From assembly GCA_029721435.1 (NCBI GenBank), contig CM056576.1, positions 70,697,876 through 70,761,875 on the forward strand: a stretch of 64,000 nucleotides of DNA. The letters are read 5' to 3'. Each line of letters starts with the position of its first letter. Positions within the stretch are counted from its first letter, which is position 1. This stretch comes from Gymnothorax reevesii (Eukaryota > Chordata > Actinopteri > Anguilliformes > Muraenidae). The notes under the pieces are model-generated. The model was not told the origin of the DNA, ran no database searches, and saw only the letters and a program-made list of their open reading frames with translations. Of this stretch, positions 53,311 to 64,000 are shown piece by piece. Both the position numbers and the translations under genes were made by a program.

Positions 53311-53329
53311 CGTAACCATTGTTGATTTC

Positions 53330-54180
53330 GGAGACTACAATTTCAAACTCAGCGCAGCGGCTACATCATGGCTCTCGGCCACGCCTTCTGTTTGTTGGTT
53401 GGTCCGGCGTACTTTCTGCCGAGGTAAACTAGGCTTAGGTTTACCTCTAAGGCGACGGCTGGGGGTATATCCCTGAACGCCCCCAATCCTCCAATTCCCC
53501 AATCCTTGAATAGACCTTGAATAGACTTTCATTTGAACTTAATTTCAGGTCAATCGGTCAAATGGTTCTGAAGATATGGCCAAAATGGTAATTTTCCATC
53601 ACAAAGTGCCACCTGGTGGCAAAATATTGAACCATACAGGTATGATGTCATCATATGACACGTTGTGAGGTCATGACCTTGTAGTTGCACATAGTTTCAT
53701 GTCAATTGGAGAAATAGTTCCAAAGATATAGCAAAAATGGTGAATTTTATGTGACAAAGCTCCACCTTGTGTCAAAATTTTGAACCAAACAGGTATATTG
53801 GGACACATCCTCAGGTCAAGACCTTTCATTTGCACTTGATTTGAGGTCAATCGGACAAATATTTCCAGAGATATGATAAAAACTGTGATTTTTTTCAGTT
53901 TTTGGCCCCTGGTGGCCAATCTAGAAATGGTAAATTGTCCAAAATTGAATCAGTTCTTCCTCTTAATGATACGTACTTATTTGCAAAACTTGGAATTTCT
54001 AATTGAAATAGTACTGCAGTTATCGAGTTAACATGTAAATCAGTTTTTGGCCCCTGGTGGCCAATCTAGAAATAGTAAATTGTCCTAAATCAAAGCAGTT
54101 CTTTCTCTTTATGATACTTACTTATATGCAAAACTTTTGAAATATTACTGAAGTTATCGTGTTAACAAGTAGTGCGGCGG
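53330..54180 (+). repeat. Fish repeat with GGTCAAT and TGGTGGCCA phrases; 145-bp duplication
   Basis: Phrases such as GGTCAATCGGTCAAATGGTT and TTCCAGAGATATG recur loosely. The tract CAGTTTTTGGCCCCTGGTGG is present at 53896 and 54041 with the following ~100 bp conserved, a tandem duplication of about 145 bp. It resembles the interior of the repeat at 7240-8975. Confidence 0.6.
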
Positions 54181-54281
54181 CGGCCGGACCAAAAACATAA
54201 TTCGGGGATATAATGAGGCAGAACTCCAAGTGACCAGACTGAGTTCTGAAGTGAAATTAAATTAAGTATGAAGGCTGGCGG

Positions 54282-54718
54282 TGTCATGGTTTGGGAGCTT
54301 AGAGAGCGCTGTTTGTTGCTCTCATGCGGGACGATATCGTTTTGCTCCCTATCTGATTCCTGGGCCAGCTGGCAGTAATTAGGGGCGTTGCCCGGACTCT
54401 ATTTAAGCCCCAGTTTCGCCTCGCGTTCCTTGCTAGAGTGTCAGTTCTTCTTTGGCGCTTTAGCCGGTAAGGTCTCTTGAGAGATTATTGTTAGGGACTT
54501 AGCTGCATAACAGGATCAGTGTTAAATAAATCTTTGATTTATTTCCCTCTTCTTTTGTTTTGCCTCAAGCTCACCTGTTTTCTTCCACGGACAGCGTCTG
54601 GTCCGTTGGTAGCGCGAATCTCATTATTTCTATCTGCTTTTGGTCCCTCTACACGCTGTGAGATTTGGCTTTTATATTTGGCCACTGCTCTTGGAGTCCA
54701 CTTCTAGCAGCTATCACA
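54282..54718 (+). repeat. 5' LTR of the chromovirus
   Basis: 437 bp, TGTCATGG to CTATCACA. It contains a TATTTAAG box at about 54401 and AATAAATC near 54525. No tRNA-type primer site follows; the Gag start codon is 8 bp further. Related Tf1/sushi elements are thought to self-prime, but complementarity was not demonstrated here. Confidence 0.85.
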
Positions 54719-54725
54719 GTAGAGA

Positions 54726-55671
54726 TGTCAGCGGTGGCTGAAATTAAGAGGGTTATCGGCAGCCAACGAGAGATGTTGGCTGGGTTCCCTAAAACACTTT
54801 CAGGTTTTTGTAATCAACGATCTGAACTTGCTGAGAGATTATACATGCAGGAGACCGCTCTTCAGAATCAGCAGAGCGTTCTGTTAGACTTGTCTGAGAG
54901 TTTTAAATTTCTAACGTTACAAACTTCACAAAGAGTTGCAGAAGCGCCATCCGTACATCCTCCCCGAGAACCTAAGTTACAACTGCCCCAAAGATATAGT
55001 GGCGAGGCCAGAAAGTGTAAGCATTTTATTGCCCAGTGTGAAATATTTTTTAAGGCTCAGCCATCACGTTTTGTTAATGAGGATTCTCGGGTTGCATTAT
55101 ATTATCCCTGGTGGCTGGCACAGCGCTCAATTGGGTCGGCCCACTAATCAGATCTAACTCACTGGTCATAAATTCTGTAGAGGCCCTTGTTAGGGAGATG
55201 GTGACTGTTTTCGATTAAGACATTTGTGGTCAAGACGCAGCTACGCGTTTAGAAAAGCAAAGAAAGCACAGCTGAGTTTTCTATTGCTTTTTGTTCTCTG
55301 GCCACAGAGACAGGCTGGCTGAAGGCTCCTCTGATGACTGTATTTAGCCATGCCCTTACGGAGGAGATTAAGGACGTGCTGGCTACTTTAGAACCCTGCT
55401 CGACTTTAGACTCCTTAGTTCGTACTGCTGTGCGAATTGACAACCGCATACGCGAACGCAGCCGGGAGAGACTAAATAAATCACCGCTGGCTGACAATGG
55501 GGCAAAAATTGCAAGTGGCGAATGTGCACCTCCTATTCCACCCATCAAAGATTCTACTCCGGTGGAGCCTATGCAAGTTGATGGTTTCTTTGACTGACAG
55601 ACTGAGAGACCTATGCGCAGAAGACTAATCTGCTTTAATTGTAATGTGCCAGGTCATATCCCTCCACATTG
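54726..55671 (+). pseudogene. Gag remnant with CCHC knuckle
   Basis: The first frame (54726-55147) reads MSAVAEIKRVIGSQREML and then RYSGEARKCKHFIAQCEIFF, the capsid start. A frameshift near 55090-55150 and stops at about 55219 and 55597 break it. A later frame (55334-55597) contains the HALTEEIKDVLATLEPCSTL part of capsid. The zinc knuckle CFNCNVPGHIPPHC spans 55630-55671 in the final frame. Confidence 0.8.
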
Positions 55672-55789
55672 TCCTAAGCTTCGGGGAAACGGAAAACCCC
55701 TCTCGCGATTCAGGGGGAGCTTGAGGGGCAGGCCCAATTTCCCTTCTGAACACTAATCCCTGTGGAACTTACTGTGGGGAGCACAGTAC

Positions 55790-56455
55790 TACTAATTTAC
55801 TATTGAAGCGTTCGTGGACTCGGGCGCTGTTGATTGTTTCATGGGTATTAAGTGGGCTAGGAGGCACTCCGTTCCCACTGTTACGCTTTCACAATCACGC
55901 TCTGTAAGAACTTTGGACGGTCGCCCGCTGGGAACGGGAGTTATAACCGAAGTTTCGGAACCACTGAAAATGTTCATTTCCTTTGGTAGCCACTCTGAAG
56001 TGGTTCGATTTTGCATTATTAGGTCCCCCACTTTTCCTATAGTTTTGGGTCATTCATGGTTACGGGAACATGATCCTTGTATCACCTGGGGGGAACAGAT
56101 TAATCCTATCGTCCACTGGGGTCCCAAGTGTACCACTCATTGTAGAACTAATGATAATGGTTCTTTTGGACGTCAAGCAATGGGGCAGGCTGACGCCAAG
56201 AGCGAGTGTGAGGAAGTTATTTCTCCGTACCCTCCTAGACTAGAAAAAGGGGCAGAGGAGGGGTTGGAATGGGATCCTCAATTTGACTGGCGACAGCCAG
56301 AGGACGATTACTTTTTGAAAGATTTTAGCGATTCGGAATCAGTCAAGGAGTCATTAGATTCTGAGCAGGGTAAGGAATTTGAGGCCACCCTGAACTTTGA
56401 CTTGCCTCCAAATGTTCCCAGGGATTACGTTGATCTTGATGAGGTTTTTAGTTAA
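55790..56455 (+). pseudogene. Protease and linker remnant
   Basis: The Asp-Ser-Gly active-site motif lies at 55817-55825 (FVDSGAVDCF). It is followed by VLGHSWLREHDPCITW, the conserved C-terminal block of Gypsy protease. The frame stays open to 56455, where a stop cuts off the reverse transcriptase start. Confidence 0.8.
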
Positions 56456-56469
56456 CAACGAGCATCTAC

Positions 56470-57060
56470 ATTACCTCCTCACCGCCCTTACGATTGTGAA
56501 ATCAATCTCTATCCTGGGACAACCCCGCCTAGGGGTTCGCTATATTCGCTATCAGGACCAGAGCGTAGGGCCATGAGAGAATATATTCAAGAGGCTCTCA
56601 CCAATGCTTTTATTCGGCCGTCCACGTCTCCTGCCGGAGCAGGTTTTTTTTCGTGGGAAAAAAGGATGGCATTCTGAGACCCTGTATTGATTATAGGGGT
56701 CTGAATAAAATCACCATTAAAAACCGAAACCCCCTTCCGTTCATGAACTCCGCTTTTGAATGTCTGCAGGAGGCGTCAAATTTTACGAAGCTAGGTCTTC
56801 GTAATGCGTATAATTTGATTCGCATTCGGGAGGGGGACGAATGGAAAACGGCTTTTAACACTCATGACGGGTACTACGAATATTTGGTCATGCCGTCCAA
56901 GCTGGTTAACGCCCCCTAGGAGTTTCAGGCATTCGTCAATGACGTGATTCGAGAGACGCTGGAGAAATTCTTCTTCGTTTATCTCGACGACTTTTAGATT
57001 TTTTCTTCAACACTGTCGGAGCACAAACAACATGTCAGACGTGTACTGGAAGCCCTGCTC
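56470..57060 (+). pseudogene. Reverse transcriptase remnant
   Basis: It contains [20 protein letters not shown], a decayed [11 protein letters not shown] block (normally with a catalytic Asp), and FVYLDDF at about 56974-56994, followed immediately by a stop codon (56995). A stop also lies at 56920. Non-functional. Confidence 0.85.
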
Positions 57061-57399
57061 AATGCCAAACTCTTTGTTAAAGCCGAAAAATGTGTTTTCC
57101 ACGCCCAAACTGTCTCATTCTTGGGCTTTATTGTTGGTGCGGATGGACCCGGACAAGGTGGCTGTGGTCAGGAATTAGCTTGCACCGCAGAGTGTTAAAG
57201 AGGTTCAATGCTTTCTCGGCTTTGCAAATTTTTATAGGTGGTTTATTCATAATTTTAGAGCGGTTGCTGCCCCCATTATTGCACTCACTAAAAAGAATAC
57301 CTCCTCAGCATTTTTTTGGTCTCCTGCAGCTGATGCTGCCTTTCAGGAATGAAAAAAAATATTTTAGCTCAGAGCCTATTTTGGTTTTGCTCGACTCCT

Positions 57400-57775
57400 C
57401 CAATTCGTTGTGGAAGTAGATGCTTCGGTGGTGGGCGTGGGTGCTATTCTGTCCCAGGGCCCTCGTTAGGATAAGCTTCACCCATGTGTGTACTTTTCCC
57501 CGTCTTTGTCCGCCGCGGAACGCAGTTATAGTATTGGTGACCGGGAGTTATTAGCGGTCAAGCTGGCCCTCGCAGAATACCGCCACTGGTTGGAGGGAGC
57601 TGAGCGCCCTTTTGTGGTATGGACCTACTATAAAAACCTCCAATATATTCAGCAAACCAAGCGACGTAATTCCCGGCAGGCGCGATGGTCATTATTGTTT
57701 AACCGCTTTGATTTCACGCTCACCTATCACCCGGGCTCTAAAATTAAAATTATTAAGCCTGACGCCCTGCCATGA
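57400..57775 (+). pseudogene. RNase H remnant
   Basis: VEVDASVVGVGAILSQ-like sequence near 57410-57460 is followed by [37 protein letters not shown] and [18 protein letters not shown], the usual Gypsy RNase H blocks. The expected TDHKNL is changed to a TYYKNL reading, so a catalytic residue is lost. Confidence 0.8.
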
Positions 57776-57919
57776 ATGTATGATCGCACTGATCGTGATC
57801 CTACCCCGGAGCCTGTTATTCCTACCTCGCAGAACGTGGCACCCATTCAGTGAGAGGTTGAGGCGGTAGTCAAGGAGGCGTTGAAGTCTGATCGCGGTCC
57901 TGGGGGGTGAGCCTCCTGG

Positions 57920-58535
57920 CTGTTTGTTTATCCCACATAGAGTTAGGCCACAGGTCCTCCAGTGGGGACACTCTTCCCGCTTGGCGGGGCACCCGGGGGC
58001 CTATCGGACCAAGCAGTTCCTGGCCCAACGTTTTTGGAGGCCGGATATGATGAGGGACATTCGGGAGTTTGTTGCTGCCTGTGGCGTCTGTTCCAGGAAT
58101 AAGACTTCCCATCTCCCTCCCGCTGGGTTGCTGCGACCTTTACCCGTTCCCAGGCGCCCTTAGTTCGCATATCGCGTTAGATTTTGTTACGGGGCTGCCT
58201 GTATCTGACAGCAACACGTCATTTTGGTTATGGTTGACCGTTTTTCTAAAAAGGCTAATTTTGTTGCACTACCCAAGCTGCCTTCGGCGCGGGAGACAGC
58301 GCATCTTGTGGTCAACAATGTGTTCTGGTTGCATGGGCTTCCGCAGGATGTCGTGTCTGACCGAGGCCCTCAGTTTACGGCCAGATTCTGGCAGGCGTTT
58401 TGTAAGCAGTTGGGGGCCACAGTGAGTCTCTCTTCTGGGTTTCACCCGGAGACCAACGGGCAGACGGAACGGACTAATCAGTCTCTAAAAAACACTCTCC
58501 AATGTTTGGCGGCAGATAATCCCTCATTGTAGAGT
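57920..58535 (+). pseudogene. Integrase remnant
   Basis: The zinc motif region reads [28 protein letters not shown] and CGVCSRNK (about 57967-58105). The first catalytic Asp lies in the ALDFVTGLP block (about 58167-58193). The second is in [14 protein letters not shown] and the Glu is in [13 protein letters not shown] (about 58440-58480). The blocks lie in different frames and a stop occurs near 58531. Confidence 0.85.
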
Positions 58536-59034
58536 CGATTTTTAGCTTAGGCCAAGTATTCCCATAACTCGCTGTGTAATTCCTCCACCGGGCTTTCCCC
58601 GTTTGAGGCCCAAGTGGGTTACCAACCCCCATGATTTCTGGAGACTGAGAAAGATTCTGAGATTCCCTCAGTCAACCAGTTCATTCGGCGCTGTCGGTCA
58701 GTTTAGACTAAGGTCCGTTCTTCGCTGTTGCGCTCGGGGCGCAAACAAAAATCCTTCACTGATAGAAGGCGTTGTTTGGCCCCATCGTATCTGGTTGGGC
58801 AGAGAGTTTGGCTGTCAACCTGGGACCTCCCTTTAAAGGTAGAATCCCGAAAACTGGCGCCCCGCTATATCGGCCCATTCAAAATAGTGCGGAAGATCAA
58901 TCCGGTCACGGTCCAGTTGAAGCTCCCGAGATCTTTACGCATACATCCTGCATTCCACGCCTCTTGGATTAAGCCGGTTAGCACTAGCGTCCTGGCACCC
59001 GCCGACACACTCCCGCCGCCACTGCGAATGGTTG

Positions 59035-59165
59035 AGGCCAGTTTATACCATGCGCCGCATTCTGGCCGAGAGGCGTGTAAGTCGTGGGGTCCAATTCCAC
59101 GTAAACTGGGAGGGATATGGTCCAGAGGAGCGGTGCTGGGTCCCTTCTGGATCCCTCGCTAATTT
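59035..59165 (+). pseudogene. Chromodomain at the integrase C-terminus
   Basis: [20 protein letters not shown] then [19 protein letters not shown] matches the chromodomain pattern (aromatic residues, W-GY-PEE-W). In chromoviruses this domain is thought to steer integration to chromatin marks. The frame is open locally, but upstream Pol is broken. Confidence 0.85.
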
Positions 59166-59228
59166 CGGAGTTTCGTGCGCAGGGTTCCTTGGGGACTTCG
59201 GGAGCTGTCCCTTAATGGGGGGGGGTCC

Positions 59229-59600
59229 TGTCATGGTTTGGGAGCTTTGAGAGATCTGTTTGTTGCACTCGTCCGGGACGATATTATTTTCCTCCCTATC
59301 GGATTCCTGAGCCAGCTGGCAATAATTGGGGGCGTTGCCCGGACTCTATTTAAGCTCCAGTTTCGCCTCGCGTTCCTTGCTAGAGTGTCAGTTCTTCTTT
59401 GGCGCTTTAGCCGGTAAGGTCTCTTGAGAGATTATTGTTAGGGACTTAGCTGCATAACAGGATCAGTGTTAAATAAATCTTTGATTTATTTCCCTCTTCT
59501 TTTGTTTTGCCTCAAGCTCACCTGTTTTCTACCACGGACAGCGTCTGGTCCGTTGGTAGCGCGAGTCTCATTATTTCTATCTGCTTTTGGTCCCTCTACA
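59229..59600 (+). repeat. 3' LTR, first piece of the chromovirus
   Basis: Matches the 5' LTR from its start through the CCCTCTACA phrase (corresponding to 54282-54653), then stops where the inverted-repeat element begins. A G-run (polypurine-like) lies just upstream (59216-59225). Confidence 0.85.
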
Positions 59601-59605
59601 TAATA

Positions 59606-60478
59606 CCCCCTTCACACCGGATTGGAGGTGCCACTGCAGATTTTTGTCAAAATCGCCATCACCGCAGTGACAACACCAGTAGTGTTTTCATAGCTTTCCC
59701 CTACCCGTCAAACGTGTTTTTCTTCGTGGTGCTAATGGGAAACCAGGGCGGAATTACGGTGGGGTCACTGAGGACATGGCGATGCCATTAAGTTGCCACT
59801 ACGATTTGATGGTGATGCCACGGTGATTATTAGCGGCAGTATTGCGGTGTTGGCAGCAGCGTTGAGGGGCCAGTGAGGTGCTGCTGCGGGGATGGCGATA
59901 TTACTGAGGTGCTACGGCGGTTGTGCTGCGGCAGCAGATAGGCTACGTGTCAGCTATAAATGAGAGGTGGGTTTCGTTTGAAATTTGTTGTAATATTTTG
60001 TCTGCTGATGATTCATTCCTATGGTGATGCTACCGAAACGTGGGACAAGAGTTAAAAATGACTTCGCGGTACCACCCCCATACCCGCAGTGCTCCTGTGG
60101 TAGCTCCGACTTAAGGCCGCCTTAACCACCACGGGATAGCTGTAGGGTTGCCTGTCTACTTTTTTGGCGATTGCACGACTGTTGTACTTCGGAGGCACGA
60201 CAGTGATGGAGGTGCTACTGAGGTCCTTGTACGGCTCCACGGCGGTCATGGCGGTGCCACGGCGATTGGTCCAACCTGCGGTGGCACTGCGGAAGTTTTG
60301 AACATGTTCAAAGTTTCCTCCGTGCCACCGTGAGAGTTTGCGATTTTGAAATTTTTCGGCGGTGTTACGACAATCAATTGCGGAACTACTGAGGAGATCC
60401 ATGGAGATCATAGCGGTGCCACTGCGGCTTATGCCGTACAAGCTCCGCAGTGGCACCTACAATCCGGTGTGACGGGGG
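59606..60478. mobile_element. Inverted-repeat element inside the 3' LTR
   Basis: The left end is CCCCCTTCACACCGGATTGG, then AGGTGCCACTGCAGA. The right end is its inverted copy with about three differences (TCCGCAGTGGCACCTACAAT to GGGGG). The arms are about 36 bp and the element about 873 bp. The interior is GC-rich with many GCGGTGCCAC-type phrases, some echoing the termini. No transposase frame. A target duplication is unclear. Confidence 0.75.
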
Positions 60479-60481
60479 CTT

Positions 60482-60800
60482 GAGCTCCAGTTTCGCCTCG
60501 CGTTCCTTGCTAGTGTCAGTTCCTCTTTGGCGCTTTAGCCGGTAAGGTCTCTTGAGAGATTATTGTTAGGGACTTAGCTGCAAACCAGGATCAGTGTTAG
60601 TGAGTGAGGGAATCTTTGATTTATTTCCCTTTTCTTTTGTTTTGCCTGGAGCTCGCCTGTCTTCTGCCACGGACGGCGTCTGGGCCGTTGGTAGCGCAAG
60701 TCTCGTTATTTCTATCTGTTTTTAGTCTCTCTACACGCTGTTAGATTTGCCTTTTATATTTGGCCGCTGCTGTTGGCGTCCACTTCCAGCAGCTATCACA
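60482..60800 (+). repeat. 3' LTR, second piece (overlapping duplicate)
   Basis: It starts at the AGCTCCAGTTTCGCCTCGCG phrase and runs to the LTR end CTATCACA. So about 250 bp of LTR are present both left and right of the inverted-repeat element. This copy is more diverged (for example GTTAGTGAGTGAGGGAATC in place of GTTAAATAAATC). Confidence 0.8.
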
Positions 60801-60805
60801 GGCGG

Positions 60806-62750
60806 GGTTAGGCTTGGATAGACCATGCAAAATCTGCAAAAAGTGATAACCTGCGAGGTCAACAGATTTTGTTCAAATTCCAACCATAGACTGGTCCTTG
60901 GCTAGAATGAAGGCAGGTAAAACCATTTGGTGATTAATCACTCTGTTCAGGAGTAAGGGGCAATTAACCCTTCCAATACATTTTCCTTATGAAATTGACA
61001 ATTTTTGGCGCAGTACTTATAAAGACTGTTACGGACAGTTGTGTGTTCCAGAATATTCTGGAAGATTTGAATTTAGAAGAAGGACTAAATTTAAACAATT
61101 TATTAAATAACTGAGCGAATGAAAGTAGCAATTACAATCATACAGGAATGGGTAATGAAATTACTACACTGAAGATAGAAATACTGTTCACTAGCCCAAA
61201 GTGCAAAGTCCATATGCAAGAGGTGTCTGTGTAATCCAAAGTCCGGTTGCACTCAGCAAAGCCGGTCTAGCTTTCAGGTGTAGCAGACCGGAGATGATTT
61301 TTTACTCTGTTGGCTGCAAGTTTCTTTTATGTAGGCCTTGTACTCCTGTATGAAGTCATAAGGAAGAATCTTGAAGATGATGGCTCTTGAAGAATCCTGC
61401 AGACAATAGAACCCTTTAGATGGTTCCTGAAGATTCTATGGTGTTCCGAGGCTAGATATAATGTTTACAAGCACTCATGAATATTCATTACCCTTACATA
61501 AGCATGCAGAAACTACTGGCTGAGCAAAATAATACAATCAGGTATTATAAATCGTCATAACGTAACAAGACGGACTTTGCTTATAGGAAAATTACATCAC
61601 ACATGCTTGTCTTTCAATAAAAAGTATAAAATATTGCATACTGCAAGGCATTATAGGTATACTAACCCCTTAAGAAAGGTTAACACCTCACAATCATAAA
61701 ATTATCCTATATTTACATGCCAATATCCCAACTGCCACTGGGAGTTGGGCAACGGTTCTCCCAGAGGAGCAAGCCCAACTCTCATTTGATCATTGAAAAA
61801 ATAAAATTTCTTGCCGCTCATTGCGGTTTTGATATGGAGCACTCTGATCAACTCCATGTCCGCATACTTGTCCACAAGCCATAATACCATGCTTTAAGGT
61901 AGAGCTCATTTCCCATCTAAACAGCCTCACCACCTCATGCCCGCTTCTCAACTGGCTCCAAGGCAGCAGCAGTATTGGACTGCCCCTGTTATTGACACTT
62001 GACACACACTCCAAACAGCTAATTTCAAAATGGCAGCCATGGATTCTGGCAGCGAGGAATCCCAGGCCACTATGGCGATAAAATGGGGGTTTTTGAATGT
62101 GTCTCCTGCCATTGCATGTGGTATTTTGAAGAAATATCCAAAAAAGAATAATTGTATTGCTTTGAGAAAGTGCGAGAAGTCCATTCAAAACCATCTTTTG
62201 GGGCTGAAAGTTCCACTTAGATGAGAACATGGAGAGAAGGGTCCATGACTGCCACTGGAGAAGGAGTGTGACCTCATTGAACAATGTGCTGGGCTACTCC
62301 ATGCTGTTGTCAAGGACATCACTATCTGTCCGGCACAGAGCCACCAGCTTGGCCTTGACTGGAAGCCGTCAATGAAGTGCCAATGGAGGGGGGTCCACCA
62401 TTCAAGTCTGCGTCAAGAGCATGCAATTCGGGGATCAAGATGAAAGAAAATTTTAGATACTTGAAACCTTTTACTGTTCATTAGATCAGGTAGGTATTTG
62501 AGAATGTACTACAGGTGCTAGGCCTAGATCTAAGCCTACAGTATATTTGAACGAATGCCATGAGAATTCATAGTCCCATGCACTGATGTCGTCACATCTT
62601 TATCCCATGGACACGAAGTAGCCTCATCAACCACGAGGTGTATGAGAGGAGTAGAGACTGGGAGGAAGGAAAGCCCTGGGTTGGTGGCTAAGAAAATCAA
62701 AGACCGTTTTATGAAGGAGCTTTGGCTAACTTCCCAGCAGGTTTCAAGCT
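60806..62750. other. No gene recognised
   Basis: Short frames on both strands (for example 61790-62284 minus) have no known motif and are not splice-supported. The stretch 62020-62400 is more GC-rich, with GGCAGCCATGGATTCTGGC at its start, and may be a diverged repeat or pseudogene. Confidence 0.35.
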
Positions 62751-62751
62751 A

Positions 62752-62885
62752 CAGTGCTGTGAAAAAGTGATTGCCCCCTACCTGATGTCTTTTTTTTTGC
62801 ATATTTGTCACACTTAAATGTTACTGATCATTAAACAAATTTTCCTATTGGACAAAGATAACCGAAGTGAAAACAATGCAGTTTT
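62752..62885 (+). mobile_element. Tc1/mariner-like terminal fragment
   Basis: CAGTGCTGTGAAAAAGTGAT then TTGCATATTTGTCACACTTA closely repeats the left end at 311-390 of this window. Only this end is present. Confidence 0.75.
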
Positions 62886-63324
62886 AAAATTATGATTTCA
62901 TATATTCTTTCCTTCTACTAAGGACTGGTAACGACTGGGCATCCAAACCTTCTTTTAAGACTAAAACTGGCTTTGTGTATTTGTAAAATGATAGTTGCTG
63001 TGATTGCTTGTAGGACTGTGTTTTAGTAGGACAGGATGGTATTAATGTATCGCAGACAAGGTCTTGCATGTAAATAACCCCCTGCAGACTAACATGGCGC
63101 CTTTCCTGTGCAAAACACACGCATATCTCTTCATTTTAACGTAATACACACAAACACAAACAACATTGAGCATTTTCAGCCATTTCACTGACATTAAAAC
63201 TCTTGAAACTTTCCTTTGCTACAAAGACTTGGTCTTTGTTACAGTAGGGTTGCCTTCCCCCACTCCACATGGTCAGCAAGGCTCCTTCACTCACACCTTA
63301 GATCATCCCTTTGTTCTCTCTCAC

Positions 63325-63362
63325 CCACACCCGCACACGCGCACACACAGACACACACACCT
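63325..63362 (+). repeat. (CA)n microsatellite
   Basis: CACACCCGCACACGCGCACA followed by CAGACACACACAC. Confidence 0.8.
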
Positions 63363-64000
63363 CCTTCATTGTGCATATAGTGTTAGTGTTTAGTGTAGTT
63401 TAGATTGTGTGTTTCATTTGTTTCATTTAAATAAATATTCTTTAAAGACATATGCTGTGGTTATTAATGTTGTACAAGAGTGAATGAAACTGCCAACCTC
63501 TTCTATGTAGAACTCCAAATCCTTCAATCTAACTATTGATTGGGTAAGTTGGTTACAATTGTTAATTTAATTATTAATCAATTTCCAAATTAATAGCTTA
63601 GTGAATATTGAGACTGAGGTTTTATTAATTGGCTATCGTTTTCCCTTCACTGAGGAAGGGTGGTGCCCCAAGGTATTCATATTAATATTTCATATTAATA
63701 TTACAATGTCATATTTCTCTGATAGTCAAATTAATAATATTAATATCATTAGGTAAATTGCCTCAACACATGGTGTCCACTTGTGAGGTGTCAGCCCAAC
63801 AGCCGGCGCTCCTGTATGACTTGCCACTGCACTCACAACAACGTCGCCACTGCTTGTGCATTATCACCACAAAGGTGCCACCATTCGAGGCATTTCCCCA
63901 ACATTGGTGTTCTGTGCAAGGCCATGACCCCAACAACCATTATTATGATTATTGGTTGGACTTGAGCATACTAGCATCATCTTTTTTATGGAGTTGCAGG
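63363..64000. other. AT-rich DNA, no gene recognised
   Basis: Contains repeated ATTAATAT phrases (63680-63750) and a (AATAAATA) signal at about 63430. Nothing codes convincingly. Confidence 0.4.

Larger units (their letters stand above)
54282..60800 (+). mobile_element. Decayed Ty3/Gypsy chromovirus with rearranged 3' LTR
   Basis: The element starts TGTCATGG (54282) and ends CTATCACA (60800), with GGCGG on both sides (54277-54281 and 60801-60805), which supports these as true outer ends. The order Gag, protease, reverse transcriptase, RNase H, integrase, chromodomain is that of vertebrate chromoviruses of the Tf1/sushi type. Many frameshifts and stops break the frame. The LTR copies differ at about one base in ten over the first 140 bp, so this insertion is much older than the Gmr1-like one. 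Confidence 0.85.

Noticed and set aside
1..64000. CRISPR arrays, prokaryotic operons or rRNA genes
   Set aside because: No regular repeat-spacer pattern and no bacterial gene organisation or rRNA; the sequence is clearly vertebrate nuclear DNA.

Overview
The window looks like nuclear DNA of a ray-finned (teleost-type) fish. The evidence is a split vertebrate gene with canonical GT-AG introns, many Tc1-like, hAT-like and TTAA-flanked DNA transposons, fish-type SINEs and LINEs, and two Ty3/Gypsy LTR elements. The species cannot be fixed from sequence alone. Almost all open reading frames longer than 60 codons that are not listed below are chance frames or repeat fragments.

Host gene: the left two-thirds (about 1-42,500) holds the 5' part of one minus-strand gene that I identify as gpcpd1 (glycerophosphocholine phosphodiesterase, GDE5). 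Nine exons can be joined by eye with consistent splice phases: 40539-40447 (start codon and a short uORF), 37630-37540, 37433-37349, 35880-35808, 29030-28989, 28650-28527, 25478-25244, 13849-13687 and 235-103. They encode about 331 residues: an N-terminal CBM20 starch-binding domain, the linker typical of this protein, and the first GHRGAG motif of the GDPD catalytic domain. The remaining catalytic exons lie beyond the left edge. The promoter and a non-coding first exon probably lie in the CpG-richer stretch 41,000-42,800.

Repeats in the introns: a 5'-truncated LINE sits inside a Tc1-like element (311-4,690), and a small retro-insertion sits in the same element. A GGGCCCGAGC-type fish repeat is at 7,240-8,975. 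A degenerate array with a period near 140 bp is at 9,770-11,110. A composite repeat with a minisatellite is at 13,981-17,200. A TTAA-flanked transposon (25,591-27,427) abuts a hAT-type MITE (27,434-27,743). A 1,040-bp hAT-type element is at 29,929-30,968, and a THAP-domain exon plus a long-inverted-repeat element are at 37,964-39,455.

The most striking object is a complete, very young LTR retrotransposon at 17,546-23,953, antisense to gpcpd1 in the intron between exons 7 and 8. It has two 759-bp LTRs with a single difference found by eye, a 5-bp target duplication, a tRNA-Pro primer site, a polypurine tract and one uninterrupted 1,572-codon gag-pol frame. Integrase lies upstream of reverse transcriptase, the arrangement of the Gmr1-like Gypsy group, and its Gag carries a region that resembles the vertebrate SCAN domain.

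Right third (about 43,000-64,000): no host exon was recognised. It holds a Tc1-derived element, a tandem triplet of SINE-like units, a tRNA-type SINE, microsatellites, and a second, decayed Gypsy element of the chromovirus type (54,282-60,800). The 3' LTR of that element has been rearranged around an inverted-repeat element.
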